NCBI RefSeq assembly: GCF_000319305.2
Contig: NZ_AMWJ02000004.1
Span: forward strand, 248,001-312,000
Source of the DNA: Pseudomonas bharatica CSV86
Lineage (GTDB): Bacteria > Pseudomonadota > Gammaproteobacteria > Pseudomonadales > Pseudomonadaceae
DNA: 64,000 nucleotides
Direction: 5' to 3'
Of the stretch, positions 1 through 8,660 are shown piece by piece. The notes beneath the pieces were generated by a model. The model was not told the origin of the DNA. It searched no databases and saw nothing but the letters and a program-made list of their open reading frames with translations. A program made the position numbers and the translations under genes. Position 1 is the first letter of the stretch; each line of letters starts with the position of its first letter.

Positions 1-2263
1 CGCCGTCCAGCCCTTCCTTGGCCGCCTGGCGCTTGGCCAGGGCGCGCTGGTAGGCCAGGCGCCGCGCCGCCACGGACAGGCCGCGGACGAAGGTGGCCTC
101 GATCACCAGCCAGAACATCAGCAGGTAGAGGGTGTCGATCAGCCGGTCGGTGAGTTTCAGCGCGGTGTAGTAGTAGCCGAAGCACACGGCGACGAACAGG
201 GCGATGGGCAGGGCGGTGAAGGCCACGCCCACGGCCTTGCGGAACAGCGAGGTGTTGCGATGGGTCGGGCTGCTCAGCAGCAGGCGGCTGAGCAGCCAGG
301 CCATCAGGGCGTAGCAGGTCAGCACCACGCCGATGCCGAGCACGTCGTCGGCCAGGGCCGATGGCTGGTGTTCGGCCACCGCGACCACGCCGACCAGTGC
401 CAGCACCACCGCGCCCAGGCGACGGATCCAGCGCCTGAGGAATTCGACCTGGGGTTTCTGCCAGCGGAAATGCAGCTCGGCCACCCCGCCCGGGGCCAGG
501 ACCCGGTACGCGGTGTAGAACACCAACCAGGCCTGGGCGATTTCCCACAGGGCAGCGCCGAGATTGGCGTTCTGGCCCCGCGCATCGATCTGCAGGGCGT
601 AGCTGCACAGGGCCAGGAGCAGGGCCAGCGGCAGGGCCAGGAGGATATTGATCAGGATCGCCTGGGGCGTGTGCCACTGGCTGTCGCGCTTGAAGTGGCC
701 GACATCGCCATGGACCTTGCGCAGTTGTTCGTAGAGGTAGTTACGGCGCCACAGCAGGCCACCGATCATCAGCAGCAGCGGCAGGAACAGCAACGGCCGC
801 TCCAGCAGGCCGTCGGCCAGTTCGGCGATGCCCGAGCCCCAGGGCAGGCTGGTGACCTGCTTCTGGAAGCGCTCGGGCAGGGTACGCAGCCATTCGACGT
901 CCAGCGGTTTGTTGCTGGGGATCCAGAACATCTGTTCGTCGAGGGTGGCGCGCAGGTTCAGGGCGGTGCTGACCAACTGCTTCTGGTTCAGTTGCAGGGT
1001 AATGGACTCGTTGAGCACCGCGCTCAGCTCGCGGTTCAGGCGCTCCAGCAGGTCGACCCGGGTGATCGCCACTTCCAGCAGGGCCTTGCGCAGTTCCGGG
1101 GTGACCTGGTCGGCGGTCTGGTTTTCCAGAAGCTTGTCGACGTACTGGCTCGGGCTGCTGATCTGCTCGCGCTGCTGGTTGACCTCGAACTGGTACAGGC
1201 GGATGTCGGCGATCTGGTCGGCCAGGTCGCGGTCGAGCTTGAGGTGCGGCAGCGCCTGCTTCTGCTTGTAGAGGATCTTCGACAGCAGCAGGCTGCCCTT
1301 GAGCACGTTGATCTGCTCGTCCAGGGCCTGGTCGGCCTGGGTCAGGCTGTCCAGTTGCTGCTTGGCCTTGAGGTTCTGCTGGGTGACTTCGTTAAGACGG
1401 TCGGTGCTGCGTAGCAGGTAGTCGGAGAGCTTGAGGTTGGTCGCGCTTTCCGTGGCGAGCAGGGTGCTGCCGCCGGCCTTTTGCGCTTCGAGGGACTGTT
1501 CGGTGACCGTCTTCTGCGACTGGGCCAGGCGCTTTTCATTGATGAGGGTCTGCAGGTCCTGGATTTCCTGCTCCAGGCGCGCGGCGCGCTCCATCAGCAG
1601 GTCATGCTGGGCATTGCCGAGGTCTTGCAGCAGGCTGTTGCCGGCCAGTTCCTGGCGGCGCAGCAGGGTCAGGGCGTTGAGCGAGGCCAGTTCGGCGTTG
1701 AGCTGGTTGCGCTGGTCGGCGGACAGGTTCTTGCCGCCGTCCTTGCCCTGCTTGAGGGTGCTGTTGATCTGCTGGCTGCGGGTCTGGTTGAGGCTGATCT
1801 CGGACTGGGCGCGCTCGGGCCGGGTCTGGGAGTTGATGATCAGGCTGTTGGCTTCGGACAGTGACTTCTGCAGCTCGCCCTGCTCGGTGGTGCGCTCGGA
1901 GAGCAGTTGCTCAAGTTGCGGCACCGTCTGGTTGGCATAGCGCTGGGCTACCGGCACCGGCTTGGTGGCCGACAGGCGGGCCAGCTCGCGCTGGCTTTCG
2001 GTGGTCAGCCTGGGCGCGTCGGCGAGCTGTTGCTTGAGCGCGGCCAGGCGCTTGCTGTAGTCGTCGCGGCTGGCGAGGAAGGCGAGGGTCTGCTCCAGCA
2101 CCTGTTGCAGCGCCTTCTGATCGGCTTCCGGCAGCTTGCGGTCGGCGATCTTGTCCAGGCTTTGCTGGACGCTCTCGGTGCTGGGTGGCTCCGCGGCAAA
2201 GGCGGAGGTGAACGACAGGCACAGCCCGAGAAGGGCCGCGCCAATAACAGTGCGCAGTGACAT
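1..2263 (-). CDS. mscK: Mechanosensitive channel MscK (KefA), N-terminal part, cut by window edge
   Basis: This is the first 754 codons of a large mechanosensitive channel protein; the reading frame is still open at the left edge. The ATG at 2263 is followed by a hydrophobic signal peptide (MSLRTVIGAALLGLCLSFTS), then about 450 residues rich in Gln, Leu, Glu and Lys that look coiled-coil and should be periplasmic, then several membrane segments starting near residue 500 (for example RPLLFLPLLLMIGGLLW). This layout is that of MscK/KefA, about 1120 residues in Enterobacteria. The MscS-like pore domain would lie outside the window. Such channels release solutes after osmotic downshock, which fits a neighbourhood of betaine synthesis and potassium transport. 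Identification is by remembered family layout, not by a search. Confidence 0.85.
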   Translation of the reverse strand, partial: MSLRTVIGAALLGLCLSFTSAFAAEPPSTESVQQSLDKIADRKLPEADQKALQQVLEQTLAFLASRDDYSKRLAALKQQLADAPRLTTESQRELARLSATKPVPVAQRYANQTVPQLEQLLSERTTEQGELQKSLSEANSLIINSQTRPERAQSEISLNQTRSQQINSTLKQGKDGGKNLSADQRNQLNAELASLNALTLLRRQELAGNSLLQDLGNAQHDLLMERAARLEQEIQDLQTLINEKRLAQSQKTVTEQSLEAQKAGGSTLLATESATNLKLSDYLLRSTDRLNEVTQQNLKAKQQLDSLTQADQALDEQINVLKGSLLLSKILYKQKQALPHLKLDRDLADQIADIRLYQFEVNQQREQISSPSQYVDKLLENQTADQVTPELRKALLEVAITRVDLLERLNRELSAVLNESITLQLNQKQLVSTALNLRATLDEQMFWIPSNKPLDVEWLRTLPERFQKQVTSLPWGSGIAELADGLLERPLLFLPLLLMIGGLLWRRNYLYEQLRKVHGDVGHFKRDSQWHTPQAILINILLALPLALLLALCSYALQIDARGQNANLGAALWEIAQAWLVFYTAYRVLAPGGVAELHFRWQKPQVEFLRRWIRRLGAVVLALVGVVAVAEHQPSALADDVLGIGVVLTCYALMAWLLSRLLLSSPTHRNTSLFRKAVGVAFTALPIALFVAVCFGYYYTALKLTDRLIDTLYLLMFWLVIEATFVRGLSVAARRLAYQRALAKRQAAKEGLDG

Positions 2264-2301
2264 AGGCAGAAAATTCGTACAGCCGGACTGGAAATTGGAG
2301 T

Positions 2302-4043
2302 TTAGAGGAACAGACCCGGGCCGGGGCGGCTTCCTTCGGGGAATTTGATCCCCACTTTCTGGATCTTGTTCCCGTCCATGAGGGCGACGGTCCAGGTGGT
2401 GTTGTTCCACTCGATCTGGTCACCGATCACCGGCGCACCGCCAACCTTCTGCTGGATGAAGCGTGCCAGCGGCATATGCGGGTCCTGGCCGTCGAGCTGC
2501 AGGCCGTACAATGCGGCCACGGCCCCCAGTTCTGCGTCGCCTTCGAGCACGAAGTCGCCGAAGAAACGCAGGTCCAGGCCGCGTTGCGGCGCCTGGCTGA
2601 ACAGCTTGCCGAGGGCCGGCAGGTCGTGTTCGTGGCCGATCACGCAGAGCAGGTCGCCGACTTCCAGCACCGTACTACCCGACGGATGGAGCAGTTGCTG
2701 GCCGCGGAACAGCGCGGCGATCCGGGTGCCCTCGGGCATCTTCAGCTCGCGCAGGGCGGCACCGATGCACCACTTCTCCGCGCCGAGGCGGTAGACGAAC
2801 AGCTCCCACTCGCTGGTGATGTGGACTTCCAGGGCGGAACGGGAGATCGGCGCCGGATCCGGTGGCACGGTCACTTTAAGCAGGCGCGCGACCCACGGCA
2901 GGCTGGTGCCCTGCACCAGCAGCGAGACCAGCACGATGAAGAACGCCAGGTTGAAGTACAGCTGGGCCTGGGGCAGGCCGGCCATCAGCGGGAACACGGC
3001 GAGAATGATCGGTACCGCCCCGCGCAGGCCGACCCAGGAGATAAAGGCCTTTTCCCGGCCATGGAAGGCCTTGAACGGCAGCAGGCCGGCAACCACCGAC
3101 AGCGGCCGGGCGATCAGGATCATCCACAGCGCCAGGGCCAGGGCCGGCAGGGCGATCGGCAGCAGGTCGTGCGGGGTGACCAGCAGGCCGAGGACCAGGA
3201 ACATGCCGATCTGCGCCAGCCAGGCCATGCCGTCGAGCATGTGCAGGATGCCATGGCGGCTGCGGATCGGGCGGTTGCCCAACACCAGGCCGAACAGGTA
3301 CACGGCGAGGAAGCCGCTGCCGTGCAGGGCGTTGGTCAGGGCGAAGACCACCAGGCCACCGGCGATCACCAGGATTGGATAGAGCCCCCGGCCAGGTTCA
3401 TGCGGTTGACCAGTTGCAGCATCAGCCAGCCGCCGCCTAGCCCGAGCACGCCGCCGATGCCGAACTCGCGCACCAGGTGCCACAGCAGGCTCCAGTGCAG
3501 GCCGGTCTGGCCGCTGGCGATCATGTCGATCAGGGTCACGGTGAGGAACACCGCCATCGGGTCGTTGCTGCCGGATTCGATTTCCAGGCTGGCGGTGACC
3601 CGTTCGTTCAGGCCCTTGCCGCCGAGCAGGGAGAACACTGCGGCGGCGTCGGTGGAGCCGACGATGGCGCCGATCAGCAGGCCTTGCATCAGGTTCAGGT
3701 CGAACAGCCAGGCGGCGGCCATGCCGGTCAGGCCCGTGGTTATGAGCACGCCCACCGTCGCCAGCGACAGCGCCGGCCACAGCGCCACGCGGAAACTCGC
3801 GACCCGTGTGCGCAGGCCACCGTCGAGCAGGATCACGGCGAGGGCGAGGTTGCCGACCAGGTAGGCGACCGGATAGTTGTTGAAGATGATGCCGCCGCCA
3901 TCGACTCCGGCGACCATGCCGACCGCAAGGATGATGACGAGGATCGGGATGCCCAGGCGTGAGGACAGGGAGCTGACCAGAATACTTGCACCCACCAGCA
4001 ATGCGCCGATAAGGAACAGGCTGTTGATGGTGCTCGCATCCAA
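2302..4043 (-). pseudogene. nhaP2: K+/H+ antiporter NhaP2 (CvrA family), one-base frameshift
   Basis: The product resembles the inner-membrane CPA1 antiporter CvrA/NhaP2, with about 12 membrane segments and a cytosolic TrkA-C-like tail (LEVGDLLCVIGHEHDLPALG) that exchange K+ for H+. The N-terminal half is in one frame, up to NRMNLAGG near 3390, and the rest starting LYPILVIAGGLV is in another. One extra base in the C run at 3385-3389 (six C instead of five) would join them into a normal-length protein of about 580 residues. I place the start at the TTG at 4043 (LDASTINSLFLIG) because homologues begin MDA(S/T)TI and a GGAG lies 8 bases upstream; an ATG at 4064 is the alternative. As read, the protein stops early and is probably inactive, unless the missing base is a sequencing error. 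Confidence 0.85.
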
Positions 4044-4162
4044 AGGCAGTACTCCGGGGGACATCGCGGGAAAAAGAGGACCTGGCTTGATAAGCAGGTC
4101 GCGTGCCAACCGATTCTAACCTGATGAATTGGCGGGCTGTAAAGCGTTTCCGCAGATGTACA

Positions 4163-4187
4163 AAAGGCACCTGGGTCAGGTGCCTTT
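4163..4187 (-). terminator. Hairpin terminator downstream of betA
   Basis: A perfect 11-bp stem (AAAGGCACCTG, complement CAGGTGCCTTT) with a 3-base loop. Read on the minus strand it ends in CCTTTT, so it can stop betIBA transcripts before nhaP2. Its T tract is short. Confidence 0.6.
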
Positions 4188-4203
4188 CTATGTGTTGCCT
4201 GTG

Positions 4204-4281
4204 CTGGCCCTATCGCTGGCAAGCCAGCTCCCACAGGTATCGCGGACCCTGTGGGAGCTGGCTTGCCAGCGATGAGGCCAG
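4204..4281. repeat. REP doublet (inverted pair)
   Basis: Two inverted copies of the Pseudomonas REP sequence with core GCTGGCAAGCCAGCTCCCAC and its complement, separated by about 10 bases. They lie in the gap between betA and nhaP2. The same core recurs at 10713, 20782, 27262, 27871 and 30341. Confidence 0.9.
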
Positions 4282-4292
4282 TGCAGCCACCA

Positions 4293-5984
4293 TCACACTT
4301 CGCGCAGGGCCTTGCCTTTGACCGGCGCGCCGTTCGCCACATAGTACTTGGCGGTACTGCGCGGCAGCGGCTGGCGATTGCGGATCTTGTCGGCGATTTT
4401 CTCGGCGATCATGATCGTGGTCGCGTTGAGGTTGCCGGTGATGATGATCGGCATGATCGACGCATCGACCACCCGCAGGCCTTCCATGCCGTGTACCCGG
4501 CCCTGGCCATCGACCACCGCCATGTCGTCCTCGCCCATCTTGCACGAGCAGGACGGGTGGAACGCGGTCTCGGCGTGCTCACGGATGAACTTGTCCAGCT
4601 CTTCGTCCGTCTGCACGTGCTCGCCCGGGCTGATCTCGCGGCCGCGGTAGGCGTCCAGCGCCGGCTGGGCCATGATTTCGCGGGTCAGGCGGATGCCGTC
4701 GCGGAACTCCTGCCAGTCCTGCTCGGTGGCCATGTAGTTGAACAGAATGCTCGGGTGCTGGCGCGGGTCGCGGGATTTCAGCTTGATGCGGCCGCGGCTC
4801 GGCGAACGCATCGAGCCCATGTGCGCCTGGAAGCCATGCTCCTTTACGCCATTGGAGCCGTTGTAGTTAATCGCGACCGGCAGGAAGTGGTACTGGATGT
4901 TCGGCCATTCGAATTCCGGACGGGTACGGATGAAACCGCCAGCCTCGAACTGGTTGCTGGCGCCGATACCGGTGCCGTTGAACAGCCATTCGGCACCGAT
5001 GGCCGGCTGGTTCCACCACAGCAGCGACGGGTACAGCGACACCGGTTGGGTGCAGGCGTATTGCAGATACAGCTCCAGGTGGTCCTGGAGGTTTTCGCCG
5101 ACGCCCGGCAGTTCGTGCACTACCGGGATGTCCAGGCTCTCCAGCAGTTCGCGCGGGCCGACACCGGAACGTTGCAGCAGTTGCGGCGACGCGATGGCGC
5201 CGCTGCAGACGATGACTTCCTTGCGCGCGCGGGCTTCCACGCGTTCTTCGCTGGAGCCGACCAGGTAGGTCACGCCCACGGCGCGCTTGCCTTCGAACAG
5301 CACGCGGTCGGTCAGGGCGTGGGTGACGATGGTCAGGGTCGGGCGCTTCTTGGCAGGATCCAGGTAGCCGCGGGCAGTGCTGGAACGGCGGCCGTTCTTG
5401 GTGACGCTGCGGTCCATCGGACCGAAGCCTTCCTGTTGATAGCCGTTGAGGTCTTCGGTACGCGGATAGCCAGCCTGCACGCCGGCTTCGACCATGGCGT
5501 GGAACAGCGGGTTGTTGCCGGCTTTCGGCGTTGCCACGCTGACCGGGCCATCGCCGCCGTGGTAGTCGTTGGGACCGATGTCACGGGTTTCCGCCTTGCG
5601 GAAATACGGCAGGCAGTCGAGGTAGGTCCAGTCTTCCAGGCCTGGCAGTTTTGCCCAGCCATCGAAGTCCATGGCGTTGCCACGGATGTAGCACATGCCG
5701 TTGATCAGCGAGGAGCCACCGAGGCCCTTGCCGCGACCGCATTCCATGCGGCGGCCATTCATGTGCGGCTCCGGATCGGTCTCGTAGGCCCAGTTGTAGC
5801 GGCGGCCCTGCAGCGGGAAGGCCAGGGCGGCGGGCATCTGCGTACGGAAGTCGGCGCGGTAGTCCGGGCCGCCGGCTTCCAGCAGCAGGACGGTAACGCC
5901 CGGGTCTTCGGTCAGGCGCGCGGCCAGGGTGTTACCGGCCGAGCCGGCACCGACGATGATGTAGTCGAAAATATGGGCGGACAT
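4293..5984 (-). CDS. betA: Choline dehydrogenase BetA
   Basis: FAD-dependent GMC oxidoreductase that oxidises choline to betaine aldehyde at the inner membrane and can also act on the aldehyde. The N-terminus carries the dinucleotide-binding loop IIVGAGSAGNTLAARL; the GMC signature GRGKGLGGSSLINGM sits near residue 80, and the C-terminal active-site stretch includes TAFHPSCSCKMG and NLNATTIMIAEKIAD. Length is 563 residues from the ATG at 5984 (MSAHIFDYII), typical for BetA; GAGG 9 bases upstream favours it over an in-frame ATG 21 bases earlier. It is the last gene of betIBA, 83 bp after betB, so it should be repressed by BetI and induced by choline. Confidence 0.97.
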   Translation of the reverse strand: MSAHIFDYIIVGAGSAGNTLAARLTEDPGVTVLLLEAGGPDYRADFRTQMPAALAFPLQGRRYNWAYETDPEPHMNGRRMECGRGKGLGGSSLINGMCYIRGNAMDFDGWAKLPGLEDWTYLDCLPYFRKAETRDIGPNDYHGGDGPVSVATPKAGNNPLFHAMVEAGVQAGYPRTEDLNGYQQEGFGPMDRSVTKNGRRSSTARGYLDPAKKRPTLTIVTHALTDRVLFEGKRAVGVTYLVGSSEERVEARARKEVIVCSGAIASPQLLQRSGVGPRELLESLDIPVVHELPGVGENLQDHLELYLQYACTQPVSLYPSLLWWNQPAIGAEWLFNGTGIGASNQFEAGGFIRTRPEFEWPNIQYHFLPVAINYNGSNGVKEHGFQAHMGSMRSPSRGRIKLKSRDPRQHPSILFNYMATEQDWQEFRDGIRLTREIMAQPALDAYRGREISPGEHVQTDEELDKFIREHAETAFHPSCSCKMGEDDMAVVDGQGRVHGMEGLRVVDASIMPIIITGNLNATTIMIAEKIADKIRNRQPLPRSTAKYYVANGAPVKGKALREV

Positions 5985-6067
5985 GTTCTGTTCCCTCTTG
6001 AGCAAGCGGGTGGGAAAGCGGGGAGGCGCCCGGTCGGCAGGGACCGGGCGCAGCTACGAAGCTCGGC

Positions 6068-7540
6068 TTAGAAGACCGAGTTGTAGTTGCCCAGCTCGAC
6101 CTGGACCGACTTGATGCGGGTGTACTGGGCCAGCGAGCTGACACCGTTTTCGCGACCGACGCCGGATTGCTTGTAGCCACCGACCGGCATTTCCGCCGGC
6201 GATTCGCCCCAGGCGTTGATCCAGCAGATACCGGCTTCCAGCTGGTGGATGATGCGGTGCGCGCGGCTGATGTCGTTGGTGCAGACGCCGGCGGCCAGGC
6301 CGTATTCGGTGTCGTTGGCGCGGCGGATCACTTCTTCTTCGGTTTCGTAGCTGAGGATGCTCATCACCGGGCCGAAGATCTCTTCCTTGACGATGGTCAT
6401 GTCGTCGCGGCAGTCGGTGAACACGGTCGGCGCAACGAAGGCGCCCTTGGCGAATTCACCCTCGGTCAGGCGCTCGCCGCCGCACAGGACGCGGGCACCT
6501 TCTTCCTTGCCCTTGGCGATGTACGACAGGACGCTTTCCATGTGCGGGAAGCTGACCAGCGGGCCGAAGTTGGTGTTCTCGTCTTCCGGGTTGCCAACGC
6601 GGATGCGCGCGACGCGTTCGACGATCTTCGCTTCGAAAGCGGCCTTCATCGATGCTGGAACTAATACGCGGGTGCCGTTGGTGCAGACCTGACCGGAGCT
6701 GTAGAAGTTGGCCATCATCGCGATGTCGGCGGCGCGATCGAGGTCGGCGTCGTCGCAGATGATCAGCGGCGACTTGCCGCCCAGTTCCATGGTCACTTCC
6801 TTCAGCGACGAGCTGGAGGCGCTGGCCATGACCTTCTTGCCGGTGGTGGTGCCGCCGGTGAAGGACACCTTCTCGATGCGCGGGTGCTCGGTCAGCCAGG
6901 TGCCGACTTCGCGGCCGCTGCCGGTCAGGACGTTGAATACGCCGTCCGGCAGGCCGGCTTCGGTGTAGATCTCGGCCAGTTTCAGGGTGGTCAGCGAGGT
7001 GACTTCGCTCGGCTTGAAGATCATCGCGTTGCCGGCGGCCAGGGCCGGGGCGGATTTCCACAGGGCGATCTGGATCGGGTAGTTCCAAGCGCCGATACCG
7101 ACGGTGACGCCCAGCGGCTCGCGGCGGGTGTAGACGAACGAGGAGTCGCGCAGCGGGATCTGCTCGCCTTCGATGGCCGGGATCAGGCCAGCGTAGTACT
7201 CCAGCACATCGGCGCCGGTGACGATATCGACGTAGCGGGTTTCCGAGTAGGACTTGCCGGTGTCCAGGGTTTCCAGGGCGGCCAGTTCGTCGTTGCGCTC
7301 GCGCAGGATGTCGACGGCGCGACGCAGGATGCGCGAACGCTGCATGGCGGTCATCGCGGCCCAGACTTTCTGGCCGCGCTCGGCGCTTTCCACGGCGCGC
7401 TCGACGTCGGCCTGGGTGGCGCGTTGCACGTGGGCGAGGACTTCGCCGTTGGCCGGGTTGATAGCTTCGAAGGTGGCATCGCTGCCAGCGTCGACATAAC
7501 CACCGTCAATGTAGAGTTTTTGCGTTTCGAAACGGGCCAT
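6068..7540 (-). CDS. betB: Betaine aldehyde dehydrogenase BetB
   Basis: NAD(P)+-dependent aldehyde dehydrogenase that converts betaine aldehyde to glycine betaine, the second step of choline oxidation, in the cytosol. The 490-residue length is that of BetB. Visible family motifs are the cofactor loop around FTGGTTTGKKVMASA, the general base in TMELGGKSPLII and the catalytic cysteine in SSGQVCTNGTRVLVP. The product, glycine betaine, is both an osmoprotectant and a growth substrate. It lies 29 bp downstream of betI and upstream of betA on the same strand, so it is one operon controlled from the betI promoter. Confidence 0.98.
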   Translation of the reverse strand: MARFETQKLYIDGGYVDAGSDATFEAINPANGEVLAHVQRATQADVERAVESAERGQKVWAAMTAMQRSRILRRAVDILRERNDELAALETLDTGKSYSETRYVDIVTGADVLEYYAGLIPAIEGEQIPLRDSSFVYTRREPLGVTVGIGAWNYPIQIALWKSAPALAAGNAMIFKPSEVTSLTTLKLAEIYTEAGLPDGVFNVLTGSGREVGTWLTEHPRIEKVSFTGGTTTGKKVMASASSSSLKEVTMELGGKSPLIICDDADLDRAADIAMMANFYSSGQVCTNGTRVLVPASMKAAFEAKIVERVARIRVGNPEDENTNFGPLVSFPHMESVLSYIAKGKEEGARVLCGGERLTEGEFAKGAFVAPTVFTDCRDDMTIVKEEIFGPVMSILSYETEEEVIRRANDTEYGLAAGVCTNDISRAHRIIHQLEAGICWINAWGESPAEMPVGGYKQSGVGRENGVSSLAQYTRIKSVQVELGNYNSVF

Positions 7541-7569
7541 AGTGTCCTCGCAAGTGCAATGTGATTTGG

Positions 7570-8235
7570 CTAGCCGGCGATAGCTCCCGATTTCGTGCGG
7601 GGCGCTGTGCGCGGGGTTTCAGAGGCCTGGTTCTGGGTGTCCGGGCTCGTCTGTTTCGCCAGTTGTAGATCCATGTATTCGTAAGCGATCTGCTGCGCCT
7701 GGTGGGTATCGAAGCTGTCTCCCGACAGCGCCCCGCGCAGCCACAAACCGTCGATCAAGGCTGCCAGGCCGCGGGCCGCGCTGCGTGCTTCGGGCAGCGG
7801 CAGAACCCGGCGGAACTGGCAGCACAGGTTGGAATACAGGCGGTGATCGTTGATCCGCTGCAACCTGTGCAAGGACGGCTGGTGCATGCTGGTGGCCCAG
7901 AAGGCCAGCCAGGTTTTCATTGCCGGGCCGTTGACCTGGCTGGCGTCGAAGTTGCCTTCGATGATCACCTGCAGGTGGGCGCGCGGGCTGTTGTCCGTAA
8001 GTGCCTGGCGACGGGCGGCGACGCCCTCGCTCAATACCGTCATCAAGTGCTGCATGGTCGCTGCGATCAGGCCGTTCTTGTCCCGAAAGTAGTGACTGAT
8101 GATGCCATTCGACACACCGGCCAAACGGGCGATCAGCGCAATGCTGGCATCACCCATGCCGGCCTGGTCGATAGCCGTCAACGTGGCATCGATCAACTGC
8201 TGGCGGCGAATGGGTTGCATACCGACCTTGGGCAT
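7570..8235 (-). CDS. betI: Choline-responsive repressor BetI (TetR family)
   Basis: TetR-type repressor of the bet genes that is released by choline. The N-terminal helix-turn-helix domain is clear (residues about 8-55, including ARLAGVSNGIISHYFRDKNG), followed by an all-helical ligand-binding domain. The total of 221 residues is roughly 24 longer than the usual BetI of about 197; the extra is a polar Ser/Thr/Gln/Pro-rich C-terminal tail (from about SPDTQNQ). The ATG at 8235 has AGGAG upstream. It is first in betIBA and divergent from betT, and a perfect palindrome that is its likely operator lies at 8306-8325. Confidence 0.96.
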   Translation of the reverse strand: MPKVGMQPIRRQQLIDATLTAIDQAGMGDASIALIARLAGVSNGIISHYFRDKNGLIAATMQHLMTVLSEGVAARRQALTDNSPRAHLQVIIEGNFDASQVNGPAMKTWLAFWATSMHQPSLHRLQRINDHRLYSNLCCQFRRVLPLPEARSAARGLAALIDGLWLRGALSGDSFDTHQAQQIAYEYMDLQLAKQTSPDTQNQASETPRTAPRTKSGAIAG

Positions 8236-8292
8236 CTGGCAAATCTCCTCAGGCCTGCGAGCAGACGACAGGCGGCTGACTCGGCGAAGGCC

Positions 8293-8338
8293 AGTCTATT
8301 TTGTTTTGATTGAACGTTCAATCAACAAAGAATAAGCT
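8293..8338. promoter_or_regulatory. BetI operator with overlapping divergent promoters
   Basis: A perfect 20-bp palindrome, TTGATTGAACGTTCAATCAA, occupies 8306-8325. Because it contains TTGAAC on both strands it supplies a -35 box in each direction. On the minus strand TTGAAC (8321-8316) is followed after exactly 17 bases by TAGACT (8298-8293), for betIBA. On the plus strand TTGAAC (8310-8315) is followed after exactly 17 bases by TAAGCT (8333-8338), for betT; this -10 is weaker. One repressor dimer pair bound here would block both promoters, as known for BetI in E. coli. Confidence 0.85.
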
Positions 8339-8660
8339 CTGCGACAATTCGTAACATTGACAGGGTTTAGGGCCGGTCAGAAGTCGCGAATTGGCACCCC
8401 CGAAAAGACGTGTACCCCGCAAAACAAGGTGTTTCACGCGCACAGACGCACCGTTGGACCGCTTCGCCCCAGGCCGTGCAAGCCAGGAGGCACAACCCTC
8501 GAGCCGGGGTTTTGCAGCGGGTTTCCAGCGCATTCGTATTGGGATCACGGTTTTTCAAGGTGCTTTTATAACACCTGCGGCGATGGGGCTATTGCACCAA
8601 TTGCCCGGGTGACGGGTCGTTGTCCCTTTTTCCTACGCACCGCCTTGGAGCATCCGTGCA
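8339..8660. other. betI-betT intergenic region, betT leader
   Basis: About 320 bases between the promoter region and betT. I see no credible gene, terminator or riboswitch here. If transcription starts near 8345 the betT mRNA has an unusually long leader of about 310 nt. Confidence 0.4.
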
